From assembly GCA_902614395.1 (NCBI GenBank), contig CACMKW010000007.1, forward strand, positions 1 through 58,557: 58,557 bases of DNA. Reading direction: 5' to 3'. The position numbers and the translations under genes are program-made. Positions 42,372-50,360 of the stretch are shown here, one piece after another (position 1 is the first letter of the stretch; each line of letters starts with the position of its first letter). The notes below the pieces were generated by a model. It saw nothing but the letters and a program-made list of their open reading frames with translations, was not told the origin of the DNA and did not search any database. Source of the stretch: an uncultured Alphaproteobacteria bacterium (GTDB lineage Bacteria > Pseudomonadota > Alphaproteobacteria > HIMB59 > GCA-002718135).

Positions 42372-43478
42372 TTAAATTTTTTTGAAAGTTGTATTATCTA
42401 TAAAATCCCAATCTAAATCAATACCAAGACCTGGCTTAGAAGGTAAACACGCATAACCGTTTTCGACTTTGATAGAATCTTTTAAACCAAAATTAAAATA
42501 TTCATAAGGAACGAGTACTTCAAAGAATTCAGAATTTTTTATAGCTGCACAACAATGTAAGTTAACAAGTTCTAAAGGATGATAAATAGCTGTATGAATT
42601 TCACACTGAACACCAAAACTTTCTGCTAAGTGCGCTGTTTTCATTGTAGCCGTAATGCCTCCACTCCATGAAACATCAGCTCTTACCATATCAACAACCC
42701 TTGTAGAGATACATTCAGCAACACTGTAAGGATGCTTTGCTATAACCTCTGTTCCAATAATAGGAATATCTAATATTCTAGTTAATTCCCTTAAATTGTG
42801 AAAATTTTCATCAAACAAAGGCTCCTCGTACCAATAATAATTTAATTTTTCTAACTCTCTTCCAAAACGTAGAGCTTGTTCAAAAGTATAAGGGGCAACT
42901 GGATCACTCATAAGCTTAAATTCTTCACCAACTGCTTCACGTGTTTTTTTATGAGCTTCCAAATCAAAATCATATTTTCCAGGAGGATGAAGCTTATAAG
43001 CATTGAAACCTCTCTTTTTATATTCCAAGGCTTCTTTTGCGTAAGCCTCAGGTGAATCTAAAACAAGAGAACTTCCATAAATTGGAACCTTGTCTCTATA
43101 AGCGCCTAAATACTTGTAAAGAGGTTGGCCTGCTTGCATAGATGATAGAAGCCAACAGTTTATATCAAATGGTCCGTAGCTATATATTGGTGCGTGGTTC
43201 CACCATCTGTCTGCGGTTCTATATTCATGCCAATGTTGCTCACGATAAAGTGGATCTCTGCCAATAAAAAAAGGTTTAAAAATTGAATTTGCAATTTCAC
43301 CAGCCATTTCTGCACCCCTCCCTGCAAACCCAAAAGTAGAACTAGATAGATCTTCATCCGTATGAAATGTGATAACTAAAAATTCTAAATCTGATTTTTT
43401 CCCATCTCTCATTTCTGAATCTTTCATGACAGGTTCTTTGTGTCGACACATACGAATTTCTATATTTTTAATTTTCAT
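42372..43478 (-). CDS. Mandelate racemase/muconate lactonising (enolase superfamily) protein, sugar-acid dehydratase-like
   Basis: Enolase-superfamily member of 368 residues from the ATG at 43478, which overlaps the CoA-transferase stop (ATGA). Metal ligands are seen as Asp in LMSDPVAPYTF, Glu in WYEEPLFDEN and Glu in IIGTEVIAK. A general base His is in CEIHTAIYHPLE. The usual KxK site reads YKLHPPGKY, that is Lys-x-His. The N-terminal capping domain contains FGFAGRGAEMAGE. It is two bases from fucD and clearly not a duplicate of it. A second acid-sugar dehydratase or an epimerase is likely. Substrate unknown. Confidence 0.82.
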   Translation of the reverse strand: MKIKNIEIRMCRHKEPVMKDSEMRDGKKSDLEFLVITFHTDEDLSSSTFGFAGRGAEMAGEIANSIFKPFFIGRDPLYREQHWHEYRTADRWWNHAPIYSYGPFDINCWLLSSMQAGQPLYKYLGAYRDKVPIYGSSLVLDSPEAYAKEALEYKKRGFNAYKLHPPGKYDFDLEAHKKTREAVGEEFKLMSDPVAPYTFEQALRFGRELEKLNYYWYEEPLFDENFHNLRELTRILDIPIIGTEVIAKHPYSVAECISTRVVDMVRADVSWSGGITATMKTAHLAESFGVQCEIHTAIYHPLELVNLHCCAAIKNSEFFEVLVPYEYFNFGLKDSIKVENGYACLPSKPGLGIDLDWDFIDNTTFKKI

Positions 43479-44623
43479 GAGATACAAAATTCTTTCATAA
43501 TACTATTATTATCATTCCCAATTTTTGGAGCTGCCTTGCTTGATTTAAAAATCTCTCCATCAATTTTTATTGGGCAACGAAGTGTTTCAATATCAAGTCC
43601 ATCATCTCTTTTAATTCTCTGAACCATATCAAGGATCTTGAATCCTTCGTGTTTGACCATTGTTTCCCAATCGAGTACTTTAGCACACCATATATCTGCT
43701 GGCTCAAGAATACTCAACCAATGTTCTGTTGTTTGTTTTTCAATCCAGTCGCCAATATCTTTTTTAATTTCATCTCTTTTTGTGAACCATTCTTTTTGAT
43801 CATGCAAATCTTTTATTGAATTTAAATCAAGTAATTCACCAAGTTGAGGGAGTGGTGTCATTGCAATTGCTATATATCCATTGGATGTTTTATAAATTCC
43901 ATAAGGAGCTGAAAGATATGCGTGGGCATTATTATACGAACTTCTTTGCGGCTTTCTGTTTCCATCATTAAAATATGTTGTAAGGACTTCAAATTGAAAA
44001 TCTAATAAGGCCTCAACTAAACTCGTTTCTACATGAGATCCATTATCCGTTCGAAATCTTTTAATAACCGCTGCAAGTATACCTTCAACAAGTGTATGTC
44101 CTGCCAACATGTCAGCAACTGCCAAACCCATTGGTGTTGGTGCTTCACCTCCATTACCATTTAACCAAACTAAACCTGTTCTAGATTGCGCTAATAAATC
44201 TTGTCCAGGTAATGAACTCCAAGGTCCATCAGATCCGTAACCAGAAATAGTTCCATAAACTATTTTTGGATTAATTTTTTTTACATTTTTGTAATCTAAA
44301 CCAATACGTTCTATTACTCCTGGTCTAAAATTTTGTGTAATTATATCTGCCTTCTCAATTAATTTTTTTACTAAATCGATATCTTTGGCATCTTTTAAAT
44401 TTGCTGCAAAGCTCTCCTTGTTTCTATTAATTGCATGAAATAAAGTGCTATCACCTTCGAGATCAGTATCGCTGATATATAAGTTTCTACAAAGATCCCC
44501 AACTTCTGGTCTTTCAATTTTAATTACTCTTGCTCCTAAATCAGCAAGTCTTAAGCCTGCATATGGTCCTGATAAAAACTGGCTAAATTCTAATACAGTT
44601 AATCCTTCTAATGGTTTAGTCAT
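43475..44623 (-). CDS. CaiB/BaiF family (class III) CoA-transferase
   Basis: Moves CoA between carboxylic acids. The protein (382 residues) begins LEGLTVLEFSQFLSGPYAGLRLADLGARV (read in parts), with IKIERPEVGD, NRNKESFAANLKD, TISGYGSDGPWSSLPG and the catalytic Asp in GQDLLAQSRTG. All are normal for class III CoA-transferases. The operon also encodes two MaoC-type hydratase-like proteins and a signal-less SBP homologue, so a CoA-thioester branch seems embedded in the sugar-acid operon. The acid activated cannot be read from sequence. Confidence 0.88.
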   Translation of the reverse strand: MTKPLEGLTVLEFSQFLSGPYAGLRLADLGARVIKIERPEVGDLCRNLYISDTDLEGDSTLFHAINRNKESFAANLKDAKDIDLVKKLIEKADIITQNFRPGVIERIGLDYKNVKKINPKIVYGTISGYGSDGPWSSLPGQDLLAQSRTGLVWLNGNGGEAPTPMGLAVADMLAGHTLVEGILAAVIKRFRTDNGSHVETSLVEALLDFQFEVLTTYFNDGNRKPQRSSYNNAHAYLSAPYGIYKTSNGYIAIAMTPLPQLGELLDLNSIKDLHDQKEWFTKRDEIKKDIGDWIEKQTTEHWLSILEPADIWCAKVLDWETMVKHEGFKILDMVQRIKRDDGLDIETLRCPIKIDGEIFKSSKAAPKIGNDNNSIMKEFCIS

Positions 44624-44631
44624 AAAATAAT

Positions 44632-45765
44632 TTATTCTTTGAAACTCTTATTGTACATATCAGATAATTTTTCACAAATACTTTCAGCTGAAATTTCTGT
44701 TTGTAGGTATTCATTAATAACATCGCCACTTTTGTCCTGAAATTCCATATAACCATTATGCCTTGGTCTTACCCATGCTAAATCAAGAGTTTTACGAGTT
44801 GCTTTAAAAAAATCGTTTGTTTCTAGATTTATCTTTTCATCCTCCCAAGCTTCAGAATTTCCTGGTTGTCCACCACTTTGGTAAAAAAGTGACTTTTGAC
44901 ATTCAGCACCTGCAATCCAAAATGCATATTCAATTGCTAGATCTTTATTCTTACTAACATTTGATACTGCTATGCCAGTGCCACCTAAATGTGTACCTGA
45001 TGGACCTTTGCCTGACAAATCTAAAACATCAATATATTTCAAAATATTTTTTCTATAATTATTTCTCGAGTAATTTGAAAATCCATAAATGTATGGGCAA
45101 TAATAAAAATCATTAGTCTCTGTCATGAGTTCAGCAGTTTGAATTGGATCCATACTTAAACAATCATTGATTATTTCTTTGGATACAGTTTTCATCATTG
45201 TGAGGGTCTTAACGCCAGCATCTTTATTAATAAAATTTTTTTCTTCTAGGATTAATTCTTCGGTAATGTTGTTATAAATACTATAAAAACTACTTATTGC
45301 ATGGACTGGTTTTAAAGGCCAAAGAACTTTTCTCTCTTTTGCTAATGAAAGAAGATCATCCCACTTGGATGGAAGTGTTTTAACTAAATCTTCTCTGTAA
45401 CACGCGGTCTGTGAGGCAGCATCTATGGCAAGAGCCCATTGTTTATTATCTATAAAATAGCTCTCATGTGATTTTCCAACTGATTGCTTTTTTAAATCGT
45501 TTAATTGAGATTGATATTCATTGAGATTTAAGTTTTGTAAAAGTCCTTTGTGAGCTACTTCACCAACATGAGGATAGTCTATTACTATTAAATCATAATC
45601 ATCAGTCATGTCTTCTATGGGTCTATCTGCAAATGCTTGTAACGGTCTTTTATCCCATTCAATTGAAACTTTATTATTATGAAACTCCTGAAATTTTTTA
45701 GATGTAGCAACCATTGGGTCAAAACCTCTAGAATGATCCCAGGTCATCCCCTTTAAGTTAATCAT
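44632..45765 (-). CDS. Solute-binding-protein-like protein without signal peptide
   Basis: Resembles family 1 extracellular solute-binding proteins: [83 protein letters not shown] and a C-terminal [12 protein letters not shown]. The first residues ([20 protein letters not shown]) contain no hydrophobic signal, and its ATG overlaps the end of the MaoC gene (ATGA), leaving no room for one. It is therefore predicted to be cytoplasmic. The protein is 377 residues, in an operon of CoA-transferase and dehydratase genes with no permease adjacent. It may be a substrate carrier, sensor or chaperone-like binding subunit. Function unknown. Confidence 0.7.
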   Translation of the reverse strand: MINLKGMTWDHSRGFDPMVATSKKFQEFHNNKVSIEWDKRPLQAFADRPIEDMTDDYDLIVIDYPHVGEVAHKGLLQNLNLNEYQSQLNDLKKQSVGKSHESYFIDNKQWALAIDAASQTACYREDLVKTLPSKWDDLLSLAKERKVLWPLKPVHAISSFYSIYNNITEELILEEKNFINKDAGVKTLTMMKTVSKEIINDCLSMDPIQTAELMTETNDFYYCPYIYGFSNYSRNNYRKNILKYIDVLDLSGKGPSGTHLGGTGIAVSNVSKNKDLAIEYAFWIAGAECQKSLFYQSGGQPGNSEAWEDEKINLETNDFFKATRKTLDLAWVRPRHNGYMEFQDKSGDVINEYLQTEISAESICEKLSDMYNKSFKE

Positions 45766-46325
45766 TTTTTTTCGTATTTATCTTTAAAGTCTTCTGGTTT
45801 TTTATATAAAACTGAATGTAGGTGCTCACAATATAGAACGATTTCGCCTTCGCCTTTAAAAACTTCGTAACTGGTTCTAACTAAACCCATTTTTTCATAT
45901 TTTGGTTTTTTTTCCATATTAGTTCTAATTGTATAAATTGTATCTCCAATAAAAACTGGTTTGATGAATCTTAAACGGTCATATCCATAACTAAAAGAGT
46001 TTACACAATTAGTTGCAACTAAACCTAAACCGTAAGAAAAAACCATAGCTCCTGCTACTAATCTTTTTTGGAACATTCCTTCATTTTTTGCAAAATGTTC
46101 ATCGCCTACATAAGGATGCATATCTAAAACCATGCAATTAAATTGCATAGCCTCTCCTTCAGATATTGTTCGACGAAGTGATCTAATTTTATGACCGACA
46201 ATTACATCTTCATAAAACCAATTTTCCGAATTCCATACTGGAATTTCTCCATGCTCATGAGGCATATCTTTTGGAAAAGTTGATTCAATTCCAACTGTAT
46301 TTTCAAATTTATTATCTTTATTCAT
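45762..46325 (-). CDS. MaoC-like hydratase/dehydratase family protein with variant active site
   Basis: Hot-dog-fold protein of 187 residues related to acyl-CoA hydratases. The family segment reads [19 protein letters not shown]. Against the R-hydratase motif GDxNPxH, the Asp is kept but the Asn is His and the motif His is Val. [20 protein letters not shown] and [16 protein letters not shown] are typical. It diverges from a second MaoC gene across only 48 bases, and its end overlaps the signal-less SBP homologue. Probably works on the CoA ester made by the neighbouring CoA-transferase. Confidence 0.82.
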   Translation of the reverse strand: MNKDNKFENTVGIESTFPKDMPHEHGEIPVWNSENWFYEDVIVGHKIRSLRRTISEGEAMQFNCMVLDMHPYVGDEHFAKNEGMFQKRLVAGAMVFSYGLGLVATNCVNSFSYGYDRLRFIKPVFIGDTIYTIRTNMEKKPKYEKMGLVRTSYEVFKGEGEIVLYCEHLHSVLYKKPEDFKDKYEKK

Positions 46326-46373
46326 TTTTACAATTGTGCTACCTTATTACAGAGAAATATTAATTCAATAAAA

Positions 46374-46823
46374 ATGGTAGAGATAGAACAATTCTTCGAA
46401 GACTATGAGCTTGGTGCAGAAAGGATCACTGTTGGTAGAACTATCACTGAAACGGATATTGTAATGCACGCAATGCACTCTGGAGACTTTTACCCACATC
46501 ATACTGATGCTGAGTTTGCTAAAAAGGGTCCGTTTGGTCAACGAATAGCACAATTTAGTTGTACTTTTTCGATAGGTATCGCGCTTACAGCTTCAATAGT
46601 TAACAAGCGAGCTTTTACCTATGGGTTTGAAAGATTACGTTTTCCTAATCCTGTTTTTATAGGTGATACAATTCACACTAAGGTTACAATAAAAGAAAAA
46701 AAGGATGATCCGAAAAGACCTCAATACGGACAAGTTAATGAAGCGTGTGAGATTTTAAATCAAAATGACAAATGTGTTTGTTATTCTGAACATATACTTT
46801 TGGTTGAAAGAAAAAATACTTAA
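46374..46823 (+). CDS. MaoC-like hydratase/dehydratase family protein
   Basis: Hot-dog-fold protein of 149 residues. The active-site stretch MHSGDFYPHHTDAEFAKKGPFG matches the R-hydratase motif GDxNPxHxD with Asp and His in place and Asn changed to Tyr. [17 protein letters not shown] and CEILNQNDKCVCYSEHILLV are typical of the family. It is divergent from the other MaoC gene (46325) and converges on the RraA gene, with overlapping stops at 46820-46823. The two MaoC proteins may form a heteromer or catalyse successive steps. Confidence 0.87.
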   Translation: MVEIEQFFEDYELGAERITVGRTITETDIVMHAMHSGDFYPHHTDAEFAKKGPFGQRIAQFSCTFSIGIALTASIVNKRAFTYGFERLRFPNPVFIGDTIHTKVTIKEKKDDPKRPQYGQVNEACEILNQNDKCVCYSEHILLVERKNT

Positions 46824-47476
46824 AAAACGCTATACTTAATATATGCTTCTTGTGGATCCATTCCTTCTCTTATAGCTTTTCTAACTTGGCTTTCAGTATT
46901 AATTAATTTTTCCGATTTTTCCAAAATATCTATTACTTTTTCTTGGGGAATAATAACAATACCATCAATATCTGCCATTACATAGTCACCGTTATCTATT
47001 TCTACATCTCCAATTTTAATAGTTTCTTCGAATTTGGTGGGTTTCCAATACGCTACAACATCTTTAGGTGTATAAAATTTTGACCAAACAGGAAAATCAA
47101 TTTTGTTTATAAATTCTAAATCTCTACATCCGCCATCGGCAATGTAGCCTCTAATATTTTTCTTTTGTAAAGTTTCAGCACTCAGTTCACCCATTAAAGC
47201 TATATTATTATCGTTTGGTTGACAGATAAGAACTTTATCTGATGGAGCCTTAGATAACAGACCAGTCCAAGCAAGGAGTGTTTCATGATGAGAAAAACTA
47301 GTATTTGATTCCCCTTCAATAGTAAAAATTTGTCCTGCAATTTTGTGTTTTTCCTTATTAGGTTTAATATTTGGATTCAAAACAAAATTTTTAAACCCAT
47401 CATCTCTCATGACATCATGAATAACACTACTAAAACATTTTGATAATCTATCTGATATTTCAGTAGAGTTTGTCAT
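46820..47476 (-). CDS. RraA family protein (4-hydroxy-4-methyl-2-oxoglutarate aldolase-like)
   Basis: Protein of the RraA/HMG-aldolase family (218 residues), which includes class II pyruvate aldolases and oxaloacetate decarboxylases. The key metal and substrate site is visible as GYIADGGCRDLEFI (Arg and Asp), preceded by LICQPNDNNIALMGELSAETL and followed by NGDYVMADIDGIVIIP. It is the last gene of the CUT1 importer operon and overlaps the ATPase gene by 4 bases. A retro-aldol role on a keto-acid from the imported substrate fits. RNase E regulation (true RraA) is unlikely in this setting. Confidence 0.85.
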   Translation of the reverse strand: MTNSTEISDRLSKCFSSVIHDVMRDDGFKNFVLNPNIKPNKEKHKIAGQIFTIEGESNTSFSHHETLLAWTGLLSKAPSDKVLICQPNDNNIALMGELSAETLQKKNIRGYIADGGCRDLEFINKIDFPVWSKFYTPKDVVAYWKPTKFEETIKIGDVEIDNGDYVMADIDGIVIIPQEKVIDILEKSEKLINTESQVRKAIREGMDPQEAYIKYSVF

Positions 47477-48567
47477 ATAGCTAAACCACTATTCTCGTCG
47501 AATAAATATGTTCTATCTAAATTTAAAGCAAAATTTAAAATATCATTTGATTTAACTTGTTCAGGTGTAAACATTCTACTAACTATTTCTATTTCACCAA
47601 AGTTTGTAAAAATCAAAGTTTCAGTTCCAAGTGGTTCAGCTAAATTTACTGATGATTTCATTTCCCAAGCACTAGATGGTTTTTGTCCAAATTTCAGTGG
47701 TACTATATCTTCAGCTCTAAACCCAAAAGAAATATTTTGACCTTCACTTACAGAATATTGTTTATCTTTGGGTACTGGCACTATAATTCCATCGTTTGTC
47801 TTCATAGATAATTCATTATTCTGTTTCACTATTGAAGCCTTAATCATATTCATGGAAGGGGATCCAATAAAAGTAGCTACAAATTTTGTAGCCGGTCTCT
47901 CAAATAGATCTAATGGTGTTCCTATTTGTTCTATTATACCATCTTTCATAATTACAATTCGATCAGCTAAAGTCATTGCTTCAACTTGATCGTGCGTAAC
48001 GTAGACAATTGTTGTTGATACTTTTTGATGTAATCTTTTAATTTCTGTCCTCATTTGATTTCTTAATTTTGCATCTAAATTAGATAAAGGTTCATCAAAT
48101 AAAAAAACATCTGGTCTTCTTACAATTGCTCTTCCCATTGCAACTCTTTGTCTTTGACCACCTGATAATTGCGATGGTTTTCTTTGTAAAAATTCAGTTA
48201 TATCTAATATTCCTGCAGCCTCGTGTACTCTTTCTTCAATTTCTTTTTTAGCAAGTCCTGCAATTTTTAATGAAAATCCTAAGTTTTCTTCTACTGTCAT
48301 ATGAGGATAAAGAGCATAGTTTTGAAATACCATCGAAACATTTCTTTCTCTAGGTTCTAGATTATTCATTTCTTTGTCACCAATTTTGATAATACCCTCA
48401 TCTATTTCCTCTAATCCTGCAATCATTCTTAGAGAGGATGATTTGCCACAACCCGATGGCCCAACTAGAACCAAGAATTCTTTATCAATAATTTCTAGAT
48501 CAATTTTTTTTACTGCTTGAACTTTTCCGTAAAATTTTGAGACACCTTGTAAGCTTACTTTTGCCAT
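47473..48567 (-). CDS. Sugar ABC transporter ATP-binding protein (CUT1, UgpC/MsmK/MalK type)
   Basis: ATPase of a CUT1 importer, 364 residues from the ATG at 48567, which shares a base with the permease stop (TAATG). A longer upstream frame overlaps the permease gene and is not credible. Walker A GPSGCGKSSS, signature LSGGQRQRVAMGRAIVR, Walker B VFLFDEPLSNLDAKLR and switch His in VTHDQVEAMTLADR are followed by a TOBE-type regulatory domain (GFRAEDIVPL, NLAEPLGTETLIFT). It is the only CUT1-type ATPase in the window, and could also serve the ATPase-less CUT1 system at 13658-16713. Confidence 0.94.
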   Translation of the reverse strand: MAKVSLQGVSKFYGKVQAVKKIDLEIIDKEFLVLVGPSGCGKSSSLRMIAGLEEIDEGIIKIGDKEMNNLEPRERNVSMVFQNYALYPHMTVEENLGFSLKIAGLAKKEIEERVHEAAGILDITEFLQRKPSQLSGGQRQRVAMGRAIVRRPDVFLFDEPLSNLDAKLRNQMRTEIKRLHQKVSTTIVYVTHDQVEAMTLADRIVIMKDGIIEQIGTPLDLFERPATKFVATFIGSPSMNMIKASIVKQNNELSMKTNDGIIVPVPKDKQYSVSEGQNISFGFRAEDIVPLKFGQKPSSAWEMKSSVNLAEPLGTETLIFTNFGEIEIVSRMFTPEQVKSNDILNFALNLDRTYLFDENSGLAI

Positions 48568-49427
48568 TATCCTTTTACTCCTCCAAATGTTAATCCTGTT
48601 ACTAAATGCTTTTGAACCATAAAGGTTAAGATTAGTGCTGGAATAATTATAAAGACTGCGAGAGCGCACATGCCGGGCCAATTTATTGTAAATTGCGCAG
48701 TGAAATCCATGAGTCCAACTGTTAATGTTTTTGAATCTGTACTTCTTGCTAGATTTGAAACTAATGCATATTCATTCCATGAAATTAAAAATGCAAAAAT
48801 TCCAGCAGATGCTATTCCTGATCTAGATAGTGGTAATTCAATATGCCAAAATGCTTGTAGTTTAGTACAGCCATCAGTCATCGCTACTTCCGACATCGCT
48901 CTTGGAATTTGTCTAAAAAAACCATCAGTTAACCAAATTGTAAATGGAATATTTAAAGCAACAAAAACTAATATAATCCCAATATGCGTATCGATTAAAC
49001 CAATTTTTGAAAATATAATAAAGATTGGTAAACTTAAAGATATGCCAGGAATTGTTCTAGTTAACATGATTAATAAAAAATATTTATTTTTGTGCTTAAA
49101 ATTATGTCTCGCAAAACCATAACCTCCTATTGTGCCAACTAAAACTGCTATAAAAGTACTTGTAAAAGAAATTATAAGTGAATTTCGTAAATAACTTAGA
49201 ACAGGTATAGGACTTCTACCCATTGATCCTTCGGAACCACCAAAGAGCATAGTTTCAAATTGAATTAAGTTTAAATTACGCGGTATCCAAACAGCAGGTT
49301 TTGCCATAACATCTACTTGAGGTCTAAATGCTGTAAGCACTACCCATAAACCAGGAGTCATAATTAGAATTATTAAAATAATAGCTGAAAACCAAATTAA
49401 AATATTATTGATTTGTTTTTTATTCAT
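48567..49427 (-). CDS. Carbohydrate ABC transporter permease (CUT1, MalG type), fucose-region system
   Basis: Inner-membrane permease of 286 residues with six spans. The EAA loop is SEVAMTDGCTKLQAFWHIELPLSRSGIA (read in parts), and the C-terminus VQKHLVTGLTFGGVKG is the typical MalG tail. It overlaps the MalF-type gene by 8 bases and the ATPase gene by one. Part of the complete system SBP-MalF-MalG-ATPase next to the fuconate genes. Confidence 0.93.
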   Translation of the reverse strand: MNKKQINNILIWFSAIILIILIMTPGLWVVLTAFRPQVDVMAKPAVWIPRNLNLIQFETMLFGGSEGSMGRSPIPVLSYLRNSLIISFTSTFIAVLVGTIGGYGFARHNFKHKNKYFLLIMLTRTIPGISLSLPIFIIFSKIGLIDTHIGIILVFVALNIPFTIWLTDGFFRQIPRAMSEVAMTDGCTKLQAFWHIELPLSRSGIASAGIFAFLISWNEYALVSNLARSTDSKTLTVGLMDFTAQFTINWPGMCALAVFIIIPALILTFMVQKHLVTGLTFGGVKG

Positions 49428-50307
49428 AACTTAACCTCTGCCTTGCTTCTACTAATTTATAAAAAAAGAAAAAAGTGAATGCAATTGAAAGAAAAATTGA
49501 AATATATGACATTGCATTAGCCATTCCCATCTTAGCATCTACGTATCCAGTTCTCGAAATTAAAGTCCAAAGTAATTCTGTTCTTTTGGCAGGACCACCA
49601 CCGGTCATCATCTGAACAATATCATAAGCTCTTGCAACATCTAATGATCTGATCGTCATCGCAATAAATACAAATGGCATCAAAAAAGGTAATGTAATAT
49701 TTTTAAATACTTGCCATGAGTTGCACCCATCAACTTTGGCAGCCTCAATCGGATCTTTAGGTATGCCTAATAAACCAGCTAGTAATAAAATCGCAAATAC
49801 CGATGTACTTGACCATATTTCAGCTGCCATTATTGAAACGTTTGCTAAAATGCCATCAACAAGCCATGGTATAGGTTGTATAACTCCAAACTCTCTCAAA
49901 AAATTATTCATTAAACCAATATTGTCATTAAAAATGTACTTCCATTGAAATCCTACTAGAATTGGAGAAAACATCATTGGAAACATCATTAGTGTTCTCA
50001 ATGTTCTTTGTCCGTAGGTAATTTTATTTATTAAAAGTGCTATTCCAAGACCAAAGACTAGTTCTAAATTAAGAGCAATAGCTAAAAATAAAACTGTTCT
50101 TCCAAAAGCTATCCAAAAATCAAGATCTCCAATTAGTCTTTCGTAATTTCTAAATCCAACAAAACGATAGAGAGTATCGGGTTTTGTTAACTTAAAAGGT
50201 GTAAAACTTGTCCATAAGGATAGGAGCAAAGGTAATAAAACAACACAAGTAAGAATTATTAAAGTGGGCATTAGTAAAACCCATGGTCCGTTTAGAAATT
50301 TTCTCAT
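49420..50307 (-). CDS. Carbohydrate ABC transporter permease (CUT1, MalF type), fucose-region system
   Basis: Inner-membrane permease of 295 residues with six hydrophobic segments. The EAA loop reads IEAAKVDGCNSWQVFKNITLPFL, and DIVQMMTGGGPAKRTELL is the typical MalF/UgpA loop. It starts 53 bases after the SBP stop, a gap that holds a strong stem-loop (50321-50347). Confidence 0.93.
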   Translation of the reverse strand: MRKFLNGPWVLLMPTLIILTCVVLLPLLLSLWTSFTPFKLTKPDTLYRFVGFRNYERLIGDLDFWIAFGRTVLFLAIALNLELVFGLGIALLINKITYGQRTLRTLMMFPMMFSPILVGFQWKYIFNDNIGLMNNFLREFGVIQPIPWLVDGILANVSIMAAEIWSSTSVFAILLLAGLLGIPKDPIEAAKVDGCNSWQVFKNITLPFLMPFVFIAMTIRSLDVARAYDIVQMMTGGGPAKRTELLWTLISRTGYVDAKMGMANAMSYISIFLSIAFTFFFFYKLVEARQRLSYE

Positions 50308-50320
50308 GATAGATTTGGAA

Positions 50321-50347
50321 ACCTAGCTCTAATTAATAGAGCTAGGT
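50321..50347 (-). terminator. Stem-loop between SBP and permease genes of fucose-region system
   Basis: Perfect 10-base inverted repeat ACCTAGCTCT / AGAGCTAGGT with a 7-base loop, 13 bases after the SBP stop and 13 bases before the permease start. Only a short TTT follows on the reverse strand, so it should act mainly as a 3' stabiliser or partial terminator. Confidence 0.75.
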
Positions 50348-50360
50348 ATTTCATTAATTG

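Noticed and set aside
46334-46363. Promoter-like TTGTGC/TATTAA pair between the two MaoC genes
   Set aside because: The -10 would lie only 10 bases from the ATG with an 18-base spacer. The match is no better than expected by chance.
48568-48681. Upstream extension of the UgpC-type ATPase
   Set aside because: It overlaps the end of the permease, and MAKVSLQGVSKFYG is the normal start of this ATPase family.
48670-49122. Forward frame of about 150 codons opposite the MalG-type permease
   Set aside because: It is antisense to a clear permease gene, has no recognisable domain, and its composition is that of a complementary-strand shadow.
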